A DNA stretch of 64,000 nt from Clostridia bacterium UC5.1-2E3 (GCA_001304875.1 BBZO01000003.1:118979-182978); one strand, 5' to 3'; shown: positions 10,783-19,501, numbered from the stretch's first letter. Notes: generated by a model not told the origin, from the sequence alone. A program made the numbers and translations.

Positions 10783-12630
10783 GCGCGCTCTAACGGGTGT
10801 AAGTCCCGAACACACCCAGATAGTGGGAAGTGTATAGCTGAACAGCAAGGGTGTTTATCGTGAGGTAAAATCTGAAGGAAGCTGTAAGCAAACCTCTGGT
10901 CCGACGGACAGAAATCACATATAAGGCTAGGCTGCGAGAGATAAGTCGGCAAAGAGCGACGAAGTCTAATAACTATCACATTTGTAGTAGCAGAGTAAAT
11001 GTGGCGGATACATGGAGGGAAAGAGCGTGCACCTTAAGCGTGGAGGTCTCACAGAGGTTTCATTAGCCCAGTAACAACGAACTGTGAGAAGTCAGCAGAG
11101 CCCATAGTAGTGAAGAAGTTTCCGTAATGGAAATGGAGCAAAGGGGCGAACAATCAATCAGTTTTAGTAGAGTCTTGATTGCAGAAAAGACAACATCTGC
11201 CGTACCCAATCGGGAAAAAGGTGGTCAATTCAAGCGAGACGGAAAGGAACGAACGCATGGACACAAGTAGTCTAATGGAGCAGATATTAAGTAAAGAGAA
11301 TCTCAACACAGCATATCTGCAAGTCGTACGAAACAAAGGTGCAGAGGGAGTGGACGAAATGAAGTACACGGAACTTAAGGAACACCTTGCAAAGAACGGC
11401 GAAATCATCAAGGAACAGTTGAGGACAAGAAAATATAAGCCTCAACCAGTACGCAGAGTGGAGATACCAAAGTCAGACGGAGGTGTCAGAAACCTGGGAG
11501 TACCAACAGTAACAGACCGATTTGTACAGCAAGCCATAGCACAGGTATTAACACCGATCTATGAAGAGCAATTCCATGACCATAGTTATGGATTCAGACC
11601 GAATAGGTGCGCCCAGCAGGCAATCATCACAGCATTAGATATGATGAATGACGGCTATGACTGGATTGTTGACATCGACTTAGAGAAGTTCTTTGATACA
11701 GTAAATCATGATAAACTGATGACCTTAATTGGTAAAACAATCAAGGACGGAGACGTGATTTCAATTATCAGGAAGTTTCTTGTTAGTGGAATCATGGTAG
11801 ATGATGAATATAAGGAATCTGTGATAGGAACACCACAAGGTGGAAATCTGTCACCACTCCTTGCCAATATCATGTTGAATGAGCTTGATAAGGAAATGGA
11901 ACAAAGAGGACTGAACTTTGTCAGATATGCAGACGACTGTATTATTATGGTCGGAAGTGAAATGTCAGCAAAGAGAGTGATGAGAAATCTCACGAAGTTT
12001 ATTGAAGGGAAACTAGGGCTCAAGGTAAATATGACAAAGAGCAAGGTAGAAAGACCGAAAGGTCTTAAATATCTTGGATTTGGATTCTACTTTGACAGTA
12101 GGTCACACCAATTTAAGGCAAAGCCACATGAAAAATCTGTAGCGAAATTCAAGACGAAGATGAAGCAGCTCACTAGCAGAAGTTGGGGAGTAAGTAACGC
12201 TTATAAAGTGCAGAAACTCAATGAATTAATCAGAGGGTGGATTAACTACTTCAAGATAGGTAGCATGAAAACTCTATGTGCGAAAATGGACAGCAACATT
12301 CGTTATAGACTACGCATGTGTATTTGGAAACATTGGAAAACTCCACAAAACAGAGAAAAGAACCTTGTAAAGTTAGGAATAGACAGAAGCACAGCAAGGA
12401 GAGTTGCTTATACGGGGGCAAGGATTGCCTACGTATGCAACAAAGGCGCTGTCAATGTGGCTATAAATAACAAGAGATTAGCCTTATTTGGACTAATCTC
12501 TATGTTAGATTACTACACCGAAAGGTGTGTTACTTGTTAAGTTGATTGAACCGCCGTGTACGGAACCGTACGCACGGTGGTGTGAGAGGTCGAAAATTTC
12601 TCTAATCAGAGGAATTTTCTCCTACTCGAT
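10783..12630 (+). mobile_element. Group II intron, antisense to the toxin-antitoxin locus
   Basis: The 5' region (GCGCGCTCTAACGGGTGTAAGTCCCGAAC onward) is a long non-coding structured stretch of about 470 nt, typical of intron domains I-III. A reverse transcriptase/maturase ORF sits in domain IV. Domain V is read at about 12550-12592 (ACCGCCGTGTACGG through CGTACGCACGGTGGTGT). Domain VI is the AAAATTTCTCT/AGAGGAATTTTC hairpin with a likely branch A in CCTACTCGAT. The ends are estimated to within about 10 bases. The left junction is masked by a palindrome at 10772-10788. Confidence 0.85.
11257..12540 (+). CDS. ltrA: Group II intron reverse transcriptase/maturase (LtrA type)
   Basis: The protein helps intron splicing and retrohoming. 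Reverse transcriptase blocks are seen in order: RRVEIPKSDGGVRNLGVPT, SYGFRPNRCAQQAI, WIVDIDLEKFFDTV, GTPQGGNLSPLLANI and the catalytic VRYADDCIIM. A maturase X domain follows (LIRGWINYFKIGS). No C-terminal HNH endonuclease is present. The start at 11257 follows GAAAGGA at good spacing and gives 428 residues. The frame is intact, so the element may still be active. The protein ends just before domain V. Confidence 0.95.
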   Translation: MDTSSLMEQILSKENLNTAYLQVVRNKGAEGVDEMKYTELKEHLAKNGEIIKEQLRTRKYKPQPVRRVEIPKSDGGVRNLGVPTVTDRFVQQAIAQVLTPIYEEQFHDHSYGFRPNRCAQQAIITALDMMNDGYDWIVDIDLEKFFDTVNHDKLMTLIGKTIKDGDVISIIRKFLVSGIMVDDEYKESVIGTPQGGNLSPLLANIMLNELDKEMEQRGLNFVRYADDCIIMVGSEMSAKRVMRNLTKFIEGKLGLKVNMTKSKVERPKGLKYLGFGFYFDSRSHQFKAKPHEKSVAKFKTKMKQLTSRSWGVSNAYKVQKLNELIRGWINYFKIGSMKTLCAKMDSNIRYRLRMCIWKHWKTPQNREKNLVKLGIDRSTARRVAYTGARIAYVCNKGAVNVAINNKRLALFGLISMLDYYTERCVTC

Positions 12631-12635
12631 TTTGA

Positions 12636-12705
12636 CTCCCACTTACTGGCAGGGTACTCCGCTTTTTTAGCTCCCACTTACTGGCAGGGTGCCCCGCTTT
12701 TTGAG
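12636..12705 (-). ncRNA. toxI: Type III antitoxin RNA: two tandem 35-nt repeats
   Basis: Two head-to-tail copies of 35 nt (12636-12670 and 12671-12705) differ at three positions. On the minus strand each reads A-rich tract, GCGG, then CCCTGCCAGTAAGTGGGAG. Known ToxI/AntiQ antitoxins are tandem 34-40 nt repeats cut by their toxin in an A-rich spacer. The unit length, A5-A6 spacer, strand and promoter all fit. The group II intron begins or ends within a few bases of the last copy, so further copies may have been lost. Confidence 0.75.
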
Positions 12706-12725
12706 TGTCATTACTCTACACTGAT

Positions 12726-12754
12726 ATTGTACGTTTTTTAAACAGCGCTGTCAA
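12726..12754 (-). promoter_or_regulatory. Sigma-A promoter of the antitoxin RNA
   Basis: On the minus strand TTGACA and TACAAT are spaced 17 bases apart. The start point would be near 12719, about 14 bases before the first repeat. Confidence 0.85.
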
Positions 12755-12795
12755 TGGGCACATTTGGAATCTTTAAATATACGCCGTCGTTAGTT

Positions 12796-12833
12796 GGTTT
12801 CGAAAAATAAAAATTTTTAAAAGTTTCGAAACC
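12796..12833. repeat. 38-nt palindrome, right copy
   Basis: This is the same palindrome and orientation as at 10146-10182, with one extra A in the core. It lies just upstream of the antitoxin promoter. Confidence 0.85.
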
Positions 12834-12860
12834 GGAACCCCTTGCCAGCTTCCGCTGGAA

Positions 12861-12909
12861 AAAAGGAACAGGCTGCCCCCGCGCCCTCGCGGTGACAGCC
12901 TGTTCCTTT
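12861..12909. terminator. Long GC-rich hairpin (bidirectional terminator)
   Basis: AAAGGAACAGGCTG pairs with CAGCCTGTTCCTTT around CCCGCG/CGCGG, with A/T-rich ends on both sides. The remainder of 12910-13140 shows no gene or recognisable element. Confidence 0.65.
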
Positions 12910-13133
12910 GGGAAACAAACTCTAATTGCCGTTGGTTTGTAAATTTGAAAAAGATCCTGCTCGCAGTCGGGTCGCCGGGCGGTGTATCGTAGGTGTAATG
13001 CATATCATGGAATTTCGTTTTTTGATAAATTGTTTTTGCCCGTTTCACCGGCCGGAACAGAAAAATTTTTCATCCGTTCAATTAGTTAATGCATCCGGCG
13101 ATGTTTTTATTGCAGGAAAATAAAAAATTTTTC

Positions 13134-13157
13134 AAAATATTTTTAATGTGGTATAAT
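13134..13157 (+). promoter_or_regulatory. Likely promoter of the threonine/serine exporter operon
   Basis: TATAAT at 13152-13157 is a perfect -10 box. The -35 region (TTTTCA, 17 bases upstream) is weak. Transcription would start near 13164, at the first leader repeat. Confidence 0.5.
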
Positions 13158-13162
13158 ATGAG

Positions 13163-13304
13163 CACTTAGCGAGGTCTCTCACGAGCTTAGTGCGAGTCAT
13201 ACCTGTTCCACTTAGCGAGGTCTTCCACGAGCTTAGTGGACATGGTATACTGATCACAGCAGGCCGCGTGAATACGCGGCCGGAAGCAGCCGGGATGCGG
13301 CTGC
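13163..13304 (+). promoter_or_regulatory. Structured 5' leader with two 30-nt hairpin repeats
   Basis: Two copies of CACTTAGCGAGGTCT-N-CACGAGCTTAGTG (13163-13192 and 13209-13238, 46 bases apart) each fold on themselves. The second copy has an extended stem (ATACC...GGTAT). Two more hairpins follow: GCCGCGT/ACGCGGC and GCAGCC/CGGCTGC. No T-run follows the last hairpin, so a simple terminator is unlikely. The exporter RBS comes 25 bases later. I know no named riboswitch of this form. Confidence 0.5.
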
Positions 13305-13338
13305 CGTACAGTCAGAATACAGGATGTTGGAGGAGTCT

Positions 13339-14097
13339 ATGACCGGCGGGGAGTCTTTGGTTTGGGCCGTGAATATCGGGGAACAGCTTTTGAAAAACGG
13401 GGCGGAGATCAGCCGCGTGGAGGACACGGTGGGGCGCATCTGCGTGGCCTACGGGGCCAGGCAGCAGCATGTGTTCTGTGTGGCCTCCTGCCTTATTGTG
13501 ACGATTCTGGACAAGGACGGGAACTGGCAGACCCAGACCCGGCGCATCCGGGAGTTCCAGACCGACATGGATAAGCTGGATAAGATCAACAACCTCTCCC
13601 GCCAGATCTGCAGCCATCAGCTGACGCCGGAGGAGACTGAGGCGCGGTTTGAGGAGATCATACGCGGGCCGTCCTACGGCATCGGGGCCAGGTGCCTTAT
13701 ATGGGCGCTGATTGCCTCCTCCTTCACCCTGTTTTTCGGCGGCAACCTGTGGGATGCGGCGGCTGCGGCCGTCGTGGGCGGGATTCTGCACCTGGCCACG
13801 TTCGGCCTCAACAGCATCCACATCAACCGGGTATTCGCCAATATCATGAGCTCCTTCTTCTGCGGCGGCCTGGCCATCTTCATGTGCCGGTGCGGCCTGG
13901 GGGAGAACCTGGACAAGATATTTATAGGAAACATCATGCTTCTGATCCCCGGCGTGCTTCTGACCAACTCCTTCCGCGATCTGATCAGCGGGGACATGCT
14001 GACGGGGCTCATGCATTTCAGCGAGGCCATTGTCACGGCCGTGGCGGTGGCCATGGGCTTCGTTCTGGCCACGATGCTCTGGGGAGGTGGACTATGA
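13339..14097 (+). CDS. Threonine/serine exporter, ThrE N-terminal half (YjjP/DUF1212)
   Basis: The family exports threonine and serine. This half has a cytosolic N-terminal domain (NGAEISRVEDTVGRICVAYGA, QTQTRRI) and about five membrane helices from residue 115 on (LIWALIASSFTLFFGG, IFIGNIMLLIPGVLLTNS). The start follows GGAGGAG; an in-frame ATG at 13324 has no ribosome site. The stop overlaps the next gene as ATGA, so the two halves are translationally coupled and form one transporter. Confidence 0.87.
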   Translation: MTGGESLVWAVNIGEQLLKNGAEISRVEDTVGRICVAYGARQQHVFCVASCLIVTILDKDGNWQTQTRRIREFQTDMDKLDKINNLSRQICSHQLTPEETEARFEEIIRGPSYGIGARCLIWALIASSFTLFFGGNLWDAAAAAVVGGILHLATFGLNSIHINRVFANIMSSFFCGGLAIFMCRCGLGENLDKIFIGNIMLLIPGVLLTNSFRDLISGDMLTGLMHFSEAIVTAVAVAMGFVLATMLWGGGL

Positions 14098-14552
14098 GTC
14101 AGGATATGATCGCCGTGATCGCGTCATTCTTCGGGTCGCTGGGATTTGCGGCCATGTATAATACGCGGGGCAAGCGGCTTCTGGTGTCGGCCTTCGGCGG
14201 CGCGGCGGCCTGGGGGCTTTACCTGGTCATCTATGCGCGGACCGGGAGCGACTATCTGGGGTATTTCCTCGTGGCCGTGTTCGCCACCTTTTACGGGGAA
14301 ATCTGGGCCCGGATTCTGAAGACGCCGGTGACTACGGTGCTGATTCCCACGGTGGTGCCGCTGATTCCCGGAGGCACGCTCTACTACGCCATGGATCATC
14401 TGCTTCACCGCAGATACGAGGATTTCGCCCACAGCGGATTCAACGCCCTGGGGCTGGCGGTGTCGCTGGCGGCGGGGATCATGGTGGTGACCTCCCTCTA
14501 CAGTCCCATTTACAGACTCATCCGCAGATGCGGGCGGAAATGCGCGCCATAG
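14094..14552 (+). CDS. Threonine/serine exporter, C-terminal half (YjjB/DUF3815)
   Basis: This four- to five-helix membrane protein of 152 residues contains the TTVLIPTVVPLIPGGTLYYAM motif typical of the second ThrE half. It overlaps the upstream half by four bases, and the two are separate genes as in most Firmicutes. Efflux of threonine/serine-type amino acids is inferred from the family. Confidence 0.87.
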   Translation: MSQDMIAVIASFFGSLGFAAMYNTRGKRLLVSAFGGAAAWGLYLVIYARTGSDYLGYFLVAVFATFYGEIWARILKTPVTTVLIPTVVPLIPGGTLYYAMDHLLHRRYEDFAHSGFNALGLAVSLAAGIMVVTSLYSPIYRLIRRCGRKCAP

Positions 14553-14654
14553 TATTGCCAGAAATACAGGGTATATGGTATGATAGCAAAATGGCCGCCA
14601 GCCAGAAGGCGGAACGAAAAAACGTAGAATAACAGAAAAAGCGGGAATGAGAGT

Positions 14655-15401
14655 ATGATAGAATATCTGATTGTCTGCCCACTGGTTTTCCTGGCGGGCT
14701 TCGTGGATTCCATTGCGGGAGGAGGGGGACTGATCTCCCTGCCGTCCTACCTGATTGCGGGCATTCCGGCTCACATGGCGCTGGGAACCAACAAGCTCTG
14801 CTCAGCCATGGGGACGACCATCGCCACGCTGCGGTTTGCGAAGAACGGATATATTAAGCTGAAACTGGGCCTCAGCTGTGCGGCGCTGGCTTTGGTGGGC
14901 TCGTCGCTGGGGGCGAACTTAAGCCTTTTAATCAGCGAGAAGGTCATCAGCGGAATGATGATCGTGATTCTGCCTATCGTGGCATTTTACGTGTTTAAAA
15001 ATAAAAAAATGGGCGACGACAGCGAGGCGGGCACCATCCCGGAGCGGAAGGCGTTTCTCATCGCCCTTTTAGCGGCGTTCGGCGTGGGGGCCTACGACGG
15101 CTTCTACGGCCCGGGCACCGGGACGTTTCTCATACTGATTCTCACAGGAGCGGCTAAATACGACATGAAGACCGCGGCGGGAACCACCAAGGCCATCAAT
15201 CTGGCCTCCAACGTGGCCGCCATGGTGACCTTTATCGTCAACGGCAAAGTCATTTACCCGCTGGGGCTGACTGCCGGACTCTTCTGCATCGCGGGCAACT
15301 ACATCGGCTCCGGCATGGTGCTGGCAAACGGGCAGAAGATCGTGCGGCCCGTGGTGTTGATCGTTCTGGCGATCCTGTTTGTGAAAGTGATTTTTGGATA
15401 A
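14655..15401 (+). CDS. TSUP family permease (TauE/SafE-like)
   Basis: This eight-helix membrane protein of 248 residues has the two characteristic half-repeats, beginning GFVDSIAGGGGLISLPSYL and GAYDGFYGPGTGTFLI. Family members move organosulfur compounds or other small anions; the substrate here is unknown. It lies immediately upstream of prmA with 12 bases between, so it is probably co-transcribed with it. Confidence 0.88.
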   Translation: MIEYLIVCPLVFLAGFVDSIAGGGGLISLPSYLIAGIPAHMALGTNKLCSAMGTTIATLRFAKNGYIKLKLGLSCAALALVGSSLGANLSLLISEKVISGMMIVILPIVAFYVFKNKKMGDDSEAGTIPERKAFLIALLAAFGVGAYDGFYGPGTGTFLILILTGAAKYDMKTAAGTTKAINLASNVAAMVTFIVNGKVIYPLGLTAGLFCIAGNYIGSGMVLANGQKIVRPVVLIVLAILFVKVIFG

Positions 15402-15413
15402 GAGGTGCGGACT

Positions 15414-16369
15414 ATGAAATGGAAAAAATTTACTCTGACCACCACCACAGAGGCGGTGGATCTGGTGAGCTGTATGTTTGACGAGATCGGAATCGAGGGC
15501 ATTGAGATCGAGGACAATGTGCCTCTGACCGAGAAGGAGACCAAGGGCATGTTCATCGACATTCTGCCGGAGCTTCCGCCGGACGAGGGCATCGCAAAGG
15601 TGAGCTTTTATCTGGACGGGGACGAGGACCCGGCGGAGACCCTTCGGAAAGTGCGCGAGGGGCTTAAGGAGCTTAAGATGTTCACCGACCTGGGCGCGTG
15701 CACCATCGAGGAGTCGGAGACTGAGGACAAGGACTGGATCAACAACTGGAAGCAGTATTTCAAGCCCTTCACCGTGGACGATATTCTCATAAAACCCACC
15801 TGGGAGACGGTGCCGGAGGAGCATAAGGACAAGCTGCTCATCCAGATCGATCCGGGCACGGCCTTCGGGACCGGAATGCACGAGACCACCCAGCTGTGCA
15901 TCCGCCAGCTCCGCAAATACATAAAGGGCGGGGAGCGGGTTCTGGACGTGGGAACCGGCAGCGGAATCCTGGGCATCGCGGCCCTGAAGCTGGGCGCTGG
16001 CTCCGTGTTTGGGACGGATCTGGACGAGAATGCCATCGTGGCCGTGGGGGAAAATCTGGCCTCCAACGACATTTCCCCGGAGCAGTTTGCGGTGATCCAG
16101 GCAATATCATCGACGATGCGGCCATTAAGGAGCAGGCGGGCTTCGGTGTCTACGACATCGTGGTGGCTAATATTTTAGCCGATGTGATTATCATGCTCCA
16201 GAAGGAGACCGCGCCCCACCTGAAGGACGGGGGAATTTTCATCACCTCCGGCATCATCGATATGAAGGAGCAGGCGGTGCTGCAGGCATTTTCGGAGAAC
16301 CCGGCCTTTGAGGTCATCGAGGTGACGCACCAGGGCGAGTGGGTTTCTGTGACGGCGAGAAAACGCTGA
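15414..16369 (+). CDS. prmA: Ribosomal protein L11 methyltransferase PrmA (frameshifted)
   Basis: PrmA trimethylates lysines and the N-terminus of ribosomal protein L11 using SAM. The linker and SAM site (DPGTAFGTGMHETTQLC, VLDVGTGSGILGIAA) and the catalytic NILADVI block are clear. The frame breaks near 16105, between FAVIQ-GN and IIDDAAIKEQ, with one base missing. Repaired length is about 318 residues, normal. The ATG at 15414 follows AAGAGGTG. It is followed by rsmE as in many Firmicutes. Confidence 0.94.
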
Positions 16370-16384
16370 CGGCAGGAGAGAGAC

Positions 16385-17119
16385 ATGTACCATTTCTTTG
16401 TTGAGAAGGAACAGGTCGGGGAACAGCTGGTGACCATCACCGGCCCCGACGTAAACCATATTAAAAATGTGCTGCGGATGAAGCCCGGGGAGGTCATCGG
16501 CGTCAGTGAGCGGGGCGGCCGCGCGCTTCTGTGCGAGATCGAATCCCTTTCGGGCGAGGCTGTCGCCGCCCGCATCGTCTCCGAGGGCGAGGGCGTGGAG
16601 CTGCCGGTGCAGGTGTACCTGTACCAGGGACTTCCCAAGGGCGATAAGCTGGAGCTTGTGATCCAGAAGGCCGTGGAGCTGGGCGCCTGCCGGGTGATTC
16701 CCGTGGCCACCCGCCGCTCCATCGTGAAGCTGGATAAAAAGAAGGAGGAGTCCCGCATCCGGCGGTGGAACGCCATCTCCGAGACGGCGGCGAAGCAGTC
16801 CGGCCGGGGCATGATCCCGGAGGTTTCCGGCGTCGTCAGCTTTAAGGAGGCGCTGGAGCAGACGAAGGATTTTGAGATAAAGCTCATCCCCTACGAGAAC
16901 GCCAGGGGGATGGCGAGAACGAGAGAGCTTTTAGACAGCGTCCGCCCCGGGGACCGGGTGGCGGTGTTCATCGGGCCGGAGGGCGGCTTTGAGGAGGAAG
17001 AGGTGGCGATGGCCGTGGAGGCCGGCGCCGAGCCTGTGACGCTGGGAAAACGCATACTTAGGACCGAGACCGCCGGGCTTGCCATGCTGGCGGCTCTGGG
17101 ATTCTGGATGGAGGAATGA
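16385..17119 (+). CDS. rsmE: 16S rRNA (uracil1498-N3)-methyltransferase RsmE
   Basis: This SPOUT-class methyltransferase has an N-terminal PUA-like domain (HIKNVLRMKPGEVIGVS) and the knotted SAM site FIGPEGGFEEEEV and LGKRILRTETAGLAML at the C-terminus. Length is 244 residues, normal and unbroken. It is spaced 15 bases from prmA, and its stop lies one base before the next start codon. Confidence 0.95.
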   Translation: MYHFFVEKEQVGEQLVTITGPDVNHIKNVLRMKPGEVIGVSERGGRALLCEIESLSGEAVAARIVSEGEGVELPVQVYLYQGLPKGDKLELVIQKAVELGACRVIPVATRRSIVKLDKKKEESRIRRWNAISETAAKQSGRGMIPEVSGVVSFKEALEQTKDFEIKLIPYENARGMARTRELLDSVRPGDRVAVFIGPEGGFEEEEVAMAVEAGAEPVTLGKRILRTETAGLAMLAALGFWMEE

Positions 17120-17120
17120 G

Positions 17121-18272
17121 ATGGAGGCATATTTTGACAACTCAGCCACCACGCGGGTCTACGACAGCGTGGCGGATATCATGGTCAAAGTGATGAAGGA
17201 AGACTACGGAAACGCCGCCGCCAAGCACATGAAGGGCGTGGAGGCGGAGCGCTATATCCGGGAGGCCAGGGAGGAGATCGCAAAATCCTTAAAGGTTAAG
17301 GAGAAAGAGATCATTTTCACCTCCGGCGGCACCGAGTCCAACAACCTGGCGCTGGTGGGCACGGCCCTGGCCAACCGCCGGGCGGGAAACCATCTGATCA
17401 CCACGGCGGTGGAGCATCCGTCCATCTATAACACCATGGGCTGGCTGGAGGAGCAGGGATTTCGCATCACCTACCTGCCCGTGGACGCGGCGGGCCACAT
17501 TTCCCTGGAAGAACTGGAACACGCCGTCTGTGACGACACGATTCTGGTGTCTGTCATGTATGTGAACAATGAAATCGGCGCGGTGGAGCCGGTGGAGGAG
17601 ATCAGCCGCGTGATCAGGGCGAAGAAACCGGATGTCCTCTTCCACGTGGACGCCATCCAGGCCTACGGAAAGTACCAGATCCGGCCGAAGCGCCAGGGCA
17701 TCGACCTTCTGTCGGTCAGCGGCACAAGATCCACGGTCCCAAGGGCGTGGGCTTTCTCTACGTGGACGAGAAGGTGAAGATCCGCCCGATTCTGTTCGGC
17801 GGCGGCCAGCAGAAGGGCATGCGCTCCGGCACCGAGAATGTGCCGGCTGCGCGGGCCTGGCCGAGGCGGTCCGCATCACCTATAAGGATCACGGGGAGAA
17901 AATCGAGAGGCTCTACGGCCTCAGAGAGCGGCTGATCGCGGGGCTTAAAGGGCTGGAGGGCGTCACCATCAACGGCCTCGAGACCCGGGAGAGCGCGCCG
18001 CAGATTGTCAGCGCCAGCTTCGCAGGGATAAGGAGCGAGGTGCTTCTCCACGCGCTGGAGGATAAGGGCATCTATGTTTCCTCCGGTTCCGCCTGCTCGT
18101 CCAATCATCCGGCGTCAGCGGCACCTTGAAGGGCATCGGCGTGAAGGGCGAGCTTTTAGACGCCACCTTGCGTTTCAGCTTCGGGATGTTCAACACGGAG
18201 GAGGAAGTGGATTACTGCATCGGCGTGCTGGGAGAGCTGCTTCCGGTTCTGCGCCGCTATAAGAGAGGATAG
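17121..18272 (+). CDS. Cysteine desulfurase, NifS/NifZ-type (three frameshifts)
   Basis: This PLP enzyme takes sulfur from cysteine. It shows [10 protein letters not shown], the PLP-contact [10 protein letters not shown], the Schiff-base region SVSG-(H)[12 protein letters not shown] and the active-site loop SSGSACSS carrying the catalytic Cys. Frames break near 17727, 17850 and 18112, each explained by one missing base. It sits directly upstream of thiI, as nifZ-thiI do in Bacillus, so it is the likely dedicated sulfur donor for tRNA 4-thiouridine. Confidence 0.92.
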
Positions 18273-18279
18273 AGAGAAT

Positions 18280-19455
18280 ATGTACCAGGCATTTTTGATT
18301 AAATACGCCGAGATCGGCATAAAGGGAAAGAACAGATATAAATTCGAGGACGCGCTGATGAAGCACATCCGTCACGCCTTAAAGGACGTGGACGGGGAGT
18401 TCGCCGTGACCAAGGAGGCGGGCCGCATCTACGCCGAGGCCAAAGGTGAGTTTGATCTGGAAGAGGCCGTGGAGGCTTTAAAGTGTGTTTTCGGCATCGC
18501 GGCCATCTGCCCGCTGGTTCGCATCGAGGACCGGGGATACGACGATCTGAAGGAACAGGTGGTAAAGTACATCGACCAGGTGTACCCCGACAAGCATTTC
18601 ACCTTCAAGGTGGACGCCAGACGGAGCAACAAGCACTACCCCGTCAATTCCGAGCAGATCAACCGGGATCTGGGCGAGGTGATTTTGGAGGCATTCCCGG
18701 AGACGAAGGTGGACGTGCACCATCCGGAGGTGCTTCTCCATGTGGAAGTGCGCTCCATGATCAATCTCTACTCCGTGGTGATTCCCGGCCCCGGCGGCAT
18801 GCCGGTGGGCACCAACGGAAAGGCCATGCTGTTATTGTCCGGCGGCATCGACAGCCCGGTGGCGGGCTACATGGTGGCCAAGAGAGGCGTAGTGCTGGAG
18901 GCCACGTACTTCCACGCGCCGCCCTACACCAGCGAGCGCGCGAAGCAGAAGGTGGTGGACCTGGCGAAGCTGGTTTCCCGGTACTCCGGGCCCATTAAGC
19001 TTCACATCGTGAACTTCACGGACATCCAGCTCTACATCTACGAGCAGTGTCCCCACGAGGAGCTGACCATCATCATGCGCCGCTATATGATGAAGATTGC
19101 CGAGGAGATTGGAAAGAAAAATGACTGTCTGGCGCTGGTGACCGGCGAGAGCATCGGCCAGGTGGCGTCCCAGACCATCCACTCCCTGGCGGTGACCAAC
19201 GAAGTGTGCACCATGCCCGTGTTCCGCCCGGTGATCGGCTTCGATAAGCAGGACATCGTGGATATCGCGCTGAAGATCGATACCTACGAGACATCCATCC
19301 AGCCCTACGAGGACTGCTGCACTATTTTCGTGGCGAAGCACCCGGTGACAAAGCCGAATTTACAGATCATCAAGCGGTCGGAGAGAAAGCTGGAGGAGAA
19401 AATCGACGAGCTGGTTCAGACGGCCATCGACACCGAGGAGGTTGTCTGGTGCTAA
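18280..19455 (+). CDS. thiI: tRNA 4-thiouridine synthase ThiI
   Basis: ThiI adenylates U8 of tRNA and transfers persulfide sulfur to it. A ferredoxin-like/THUMP N-terminus (about residues 1-165) is followed by the PP-loop ATP site LLSGGIDSPVAGYM and the QVASQT segment. At 391 residues it lacks the C-terminal rhodanese domain of the E. coli form, as usual in Firmicutes. The frame is unbroken. The upstream cysteine desulfurase is its likely partner. Confidence 0.96.
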   Translation: MYQAFLIKYAEIGIKGKNRYKFEDALMKHIRHALKDVDGEFAVTKEAGRIYAEAKGEFDLEEAVEALKCVFGIAAICPLVRIEDRGYDDLKEQVVKYIDQVYPDKHFTFKVDARRSNKHYPVNSEQINRDLGEVILEAFPETKVDVHHPEVLLHVEVRSMINLYSVVIPGPGGMPVGTNGKAMLLLSGGIDSPVAGYMVAKRGVVLEATYFHAPPYTSERAKQKVVDLAKLVSRYSGPIKLHIVNFTDIQLYIYEQCPHEELTIIMRRYMMKIAEEIGKKNDCLALVTGESIGQVASQTIHSLAVTNEVCTMPVFRPVIGFDKQDIVDIALKIDTYETSIQPYEDCCTIFVAKHPVTKPNLQIIKRSERKLEEKIDELVQTAIDTEEVVWC

Positions 19456-19501
19456 ACAGACAGGAAGATGTCTGTCCGGCAGAACCGGTGAAACAAAATA
19501 A

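Noticed and set aside
12636..12705. Direct repeats as a CRISPR array
   Set aside because: The units are contiguous with no unique spacers, and there are no cas genes. The promoter, strand and neighbouring ToxN-like gene point to an antitoxin RNA.
13163..13238. Hairpin repeats as a mini CRISPR
   Set aside because: There are only two copies, the 16-base interval is too short for a spacer, and they lie in a gene leader.
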